Shown: positions 63,147-64,000 of the stretch, in pieces | Numbering within the stretch: the first letter of the stretch is position 1 | How the letters are laid out: each line of letters begins with the position of its first letter | The notes under the pieces: model-generated | Seen by the model: only the letters and a program-made list of their open reading frames with translations | Database searches by the model: none | What the model was told of the DNA's origin: nothing | From: Sphingomonas sp. AR_OL41 | Lineage (GTDB): Bacteria > Pseudomonadota > Alphaproteobacteria > Sphingomonadales > Sphingomonadaceae | Length of the DNA: 64,000 bases | Reading direction: 5' to 3' | Assembly (NCBI RefSeq): GCF_029911635.1 | Contig: NZ_JARYTI010000019.1 | Coordinates: forward strand, 1 to 64,000 | Program-made: the position numbers and the translations under genes

Positions 63147-64000
63147 ATGAAGTTACGGTGGATGGCGCTGGCGGCATCGTGTCTGGTCGCGGCGCAGGGT
63201 GCGGCTGCGCAGTCCCTGCCCGCTTTTGCCGAGCCGTCGATCTCGGCCGACGGTACGCTGATCGCCTTCGCCTCGGGCGGTGACATCTGGGAAGTGCCGG
63301 CCGGCGGCGGCATCGCGCACCCGCTGGTCACCGATGCCGCAACCGAGGGGCGGCCGCTCTATTCGCCCGACGGACAGCGGCTTGCCTTCACCTCGACGCG
63401 CGGCGGGAGCACCAACATCTATGTGCTGACCTTCGCGACCGGCGCCGTCACGCGCATCACCTATGCCGAGGCGAACGAGGAACTCGACGCCTGGTCGTCC
63501 GACGGCAAGTGGCTGTACTTCGCCTCGGGCGCCAACGATGTCGGCCGTGTGCCGGACATCTTCCGCGTTTCGTCCGCCGGGGGCACGCCGGTCGAGGTGA
63601 GCCGCGAGCGTTATCTCGCCGAATTCCAGGCCGCGCCCTCGCCCGATGGCGGATCGATCGCGCTGATGGTGCGCGGCATCAGCAACGGCCAGTGGTGGCG
63701 CAACGGCCATGCCCATATCGACAATACGGAATTGTGGGTGAAGCCGGTGGCGAGCGGCGCGCCCTATCGCCTGCTGCTCGCCGACGACCAGAAACATGCC
63801 TGGCCGATGTGGAGCGCCGACGGCAGCGCGATCACTTTCATGAGCACGAAGAGCGGATCGGAGAATCTGTGGCGTCTCCCGCTTGCCGGCGGCGCGGCGG
63901 AACAGCTGACCAAATTCGGCGAGGGCCGGCTGCTCTATCCGTCGATGGCGGCGAACGGATCGGCGATCGTGTTCGAGCGCGACATGGCGGTGTGGAAATA
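63147..64000 (+). CDS. N-terminal part of an exported Tricorn/S41-like beta-propeller protein (cut by right edge)
   Basis: The first 284 residues are present. A signal peptide (about 1-22, ending AAAQ) is followed by WD40-like/PD40 beta-propeller repeats: EPSISADGTLIAFASGGDIW, GRPLYSPDGQRLAFTSTRGG, WSSDGKWLYFASGAND, PSPDGGSIALMVRG, WSADGSAITFMSTKSGSENL. This is the N-terminal layout of exported Tricorn-type peptidases and of some amidohydrolases; the catalytic part lies beyond the window. An S41 Tricorn homologue is the best guess. AAAAGGGG before ATG 63147 supports the start. Confidence 0.82.
   Translation, partial: MKLRWMALAASCLVAAQGAAAQSLPAFAEPSISADGTLIAFASGGDIWEVPAGGGIAHPLVTDAATEGRPLYSPDGQRLAFTSTRGGSTNIYVLTFATGAVTRITYAEANEELDAWSSDGKWLYFASGANDVGRVPDIFRVSSAGGTPVEVSRERYLAEFQAAPSPDGGSIALMVRGISNGQWWRNGHAHIDNTELWVKPVASGAPYRLLLADDQKHAWPMWSADGSAITFMSTKSGSENLWRLPLAGGAAEQLTKFGEGRLLYPSMAANGSAIVFERDMAVWK

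Overview
The window looks like chromosomal DNA from an alphaproteobacterium of the Sphingomonas type. This is judged from the very high G+C, a large TonB-dependent receptor, UrcA-, DUF2200-, DUF1993- and DUF899-type genes, GcrA-like and MocR-like regulators, and several intergenic repeat families typical of sphingomonads. No rRNA, CRISPR array, integrase or transposase was seen. One tRNA gene, tRNA-Pro(GGG), is present.

Layout. 1-1.4 kb: remains of a phage-packaging block (terminase small subunit-like gene, an orphan, and a gene running off the left edge) beside a small GcrA-like HTH gene. 1.5-7 kb: cold-shock protein, spermidine-synthase-like protein, Tat-exported nitroreductase, haloalkane dehalogenase, Crp/Fnr regulator, EamA transporter. 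7-10.5 kb: a copper block with a Met/His-rich exported protein (frame-disrupted), a CueR-like regulator and a divergent CopA-type ATPase sharing a 19-bp-spacer promoter. 11-12.2 kb: two orphan genes in A/T-richer DNA. 12.2-18.4 kb: chromate transporter, VOC protein, receiver plus histidine kinase pair, LacI-type regulator. 18.7-27 kb: many small exported or orphan proteins, an aminotransferase, and a convergent pair (S41 peptidase and HTH regulator) in which both genes appear frameshifted.

27-39 kb: GH27 alpha-galactosidase with an upstream cluster of GGAACAGG repeats, a DUF6624 protein, then a leftward run of GGDEF-EAL protein, beta-barrel protein, HscC-type Hsp70 and a membrane J-like partner. 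A/T-rich DNA with GrpB and M23 peptidase genes follows, abutting the 3' end of the tRNA. 39-42.7 kb: yajC-secD-secF and an Mth938-domain gene. 42.7-53.4 kb: TonB receptor, low-molecular-weight phosphatase, DUF3089 hydrolase, an ArsR-SRPBCC-DUF899 operon, enoyl-CoA hydratase, a catalytically degenerate hydrolase and a large exported orphan. 53.4-64 kb: DUF983 gene overlapping a MocR regulator, TSUP and MFS transporters, SDR, small membrane protein, a second MocR divergent from UrcA and PhzF genes, and the start of a Tricorn/S41-like protein cut by the right edge.

Most of this is ordinary chromosomal content. The points that deserve a second look are the 10-bp-phased repeats before the alpha-galactosidase, the HscC/J pair with a degenerate HPD site, the copA-like start fragment and frameshifted Met/His protein in the copper block, several one-base frame breaks that could be real decay or assembly errors, and a G8 tract against the start of a beta-helix gene. 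I did not find a convincing wholly new multi-gene system.
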